DNA of 64,000 bases from Paenibacillus sp. FSL W8-0186. GTDB taxonomy: Bacteria > Bacillota > Bacilli > Paenibacillales > Paenibacillaceae. The stretch is from contig NZ_CP150207.1 in the NCBI RefSeq assembly GCF_037969765.1, positions 3,899,001 through 3,963,000 on the forward strand, written 5' to 3'. Of this stretch, positions 63,794-64,000 are shown piece after piece. Position numbers and translations under genes: made by a program. The notes under the pieces are model-generated. The model saw only the letters and a program-made list of their open reading frames with translations. It was not told where the DNA came from and did not search any database. Numbering within the stretch: the first letter of the stretch is position 1; each line of letters opens with the position of its first letter.

Positions 63794-64000
63794 TTACGCA
63801 TTCACTACCACCGTCCCCAACACGGCGACCTGACCGGGCTGAATCTGAATGTTCGTATCCGCGTTACCATTCACCGTTAGATCGGAGTAATCAATAATCG
63901 GTGGAATATCCAGCAGAACTGAGGCAATACGCGTTACCCGCACGAGCGGATCGGCAAAAGCCAGCTGCTTCAAATATGCCTGCACTCCCTTTTCGATCAG
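63794..64000 (-). CDS. Baseplate J-like protein (XkdT), C-terminal end, cut by window edge
   Basis: The frame is open through the right edge of the window. The visible 68 residues (LIEKGVQAYLKQLAFADPLV, ASVLLDIPPIIDYSDLTVNG, IQPGQVAVLGTV) match the end of baseplate J/XkdT. The rest of the gene is outside the window. Confidence 0.75.
   Translation of the reverse strand: MIEKGVQAYLKQLAFADPLVRVTRIASVLLDIPPIIDYSDLTVNGNADTNIQIQPGQVAVLGTVVVNA

Overview
The window looks like a chromosomal piece of a spore-forming Bacillota of the Paenibacillus type. Evidence: strong AGGAGG-type ribosome sites with many TTG/GTG starts, SLH-anchored hydrolases, YesM/YesN-style two-component systems, a Spo0E-like phosphatase, CcpA (cre) sites, AraR operators, and ABC sugar importers without their own ATPase. 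Most of the first 57 kb is one large arabinose/arabinan locus; the last 6 kb is a PBSX-like phage tail and lysis module. No rRNA, tRNA or CRISPR array was seen.

Layout. 1-6 kb: a GH3 glycosidase (cut by the window edge), an orphan AraC-type response regulator, a GH127 beta-L-arabinofuranosidase and a divergent AraC regulator. 6-18 kb: a leftward operon from promoter P1 (18.1 kb): arabino-oligosaccharide binding protein, two permeases, a lipoprotein GH43 endo-arabinanase, a cytoplasmic GH43, a GH51 (abf2-like) and, behind a terminator-like hairpin, a 1498-residue SLH/GH43/LamG surface arabinanase. 18.4-23.6 kb: a second leftward operon from P2: abfA (GH51) then araN-araP-araQ. 23.8-25.3 kb: non-coding tandem repeats. 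25.4-26.9 kb: a lipoprotein GH43 from P3, divergent from an ArsR-type regulator. 28.5-32.7 kb: a sensor triad (membrane sugar-binding protein, histidine kinase, response regulator) matching AraPST of Geobacillus. 33-35 kb: SH3 protein and cell-wall amidase. 35-42 kb: a UgpABE-like importer operon with phosphatase genes and a divergent GbsR-like repressor plus a truncated CobQ-like ATPase. 42.6-46.5 kb: an AraEGH/ChvE-GguAB-type arabinose importer. 46.6-49.7 kb: TetR plus oleate hydratase, Spo0E-like and DUF805 proteins. 49.8-56.8 kb: araM-araB-araD, araR and araA. 56.9-57.9 kb: small hypothetical genes. 58.4-64 kb: phage amidase, holin, XhlA-like protein, tail fibre, DUF2313 and baseplate-J proteins.

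How it works together (inference from families). Secreted and surface GH43 enzymes cut arabinan; two ATPase-less importers bring in oligomers; cytoplasmic GH43, GH51 and GH127 enzymes release arabinose; AraEGH takes up the free sugar; AraA, AraB and AraD feed it to the pentose phosphate pathway. AraR operators sit in front of araA and araD, whereas the depolymerase/importer promoters P1-P3 carry cre at the predicted start site and further position-locked conserved elements.

Most unusual observation: arrays of four short palindromes with rigid spacing. Two 193-bp arrays 16 kb apart (42204-42396 and 58027-58219) each hold four 27-bp palindromes at start-to-start spacings of exactly 52, 62 and 52 bp. 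A different 23-bp palindrome forms three arrays (23988-25017) with spacings of exactly 50, 60 and 50 bp. Two sequence families share one architecture; this is the best candidate for an undescribed element here.
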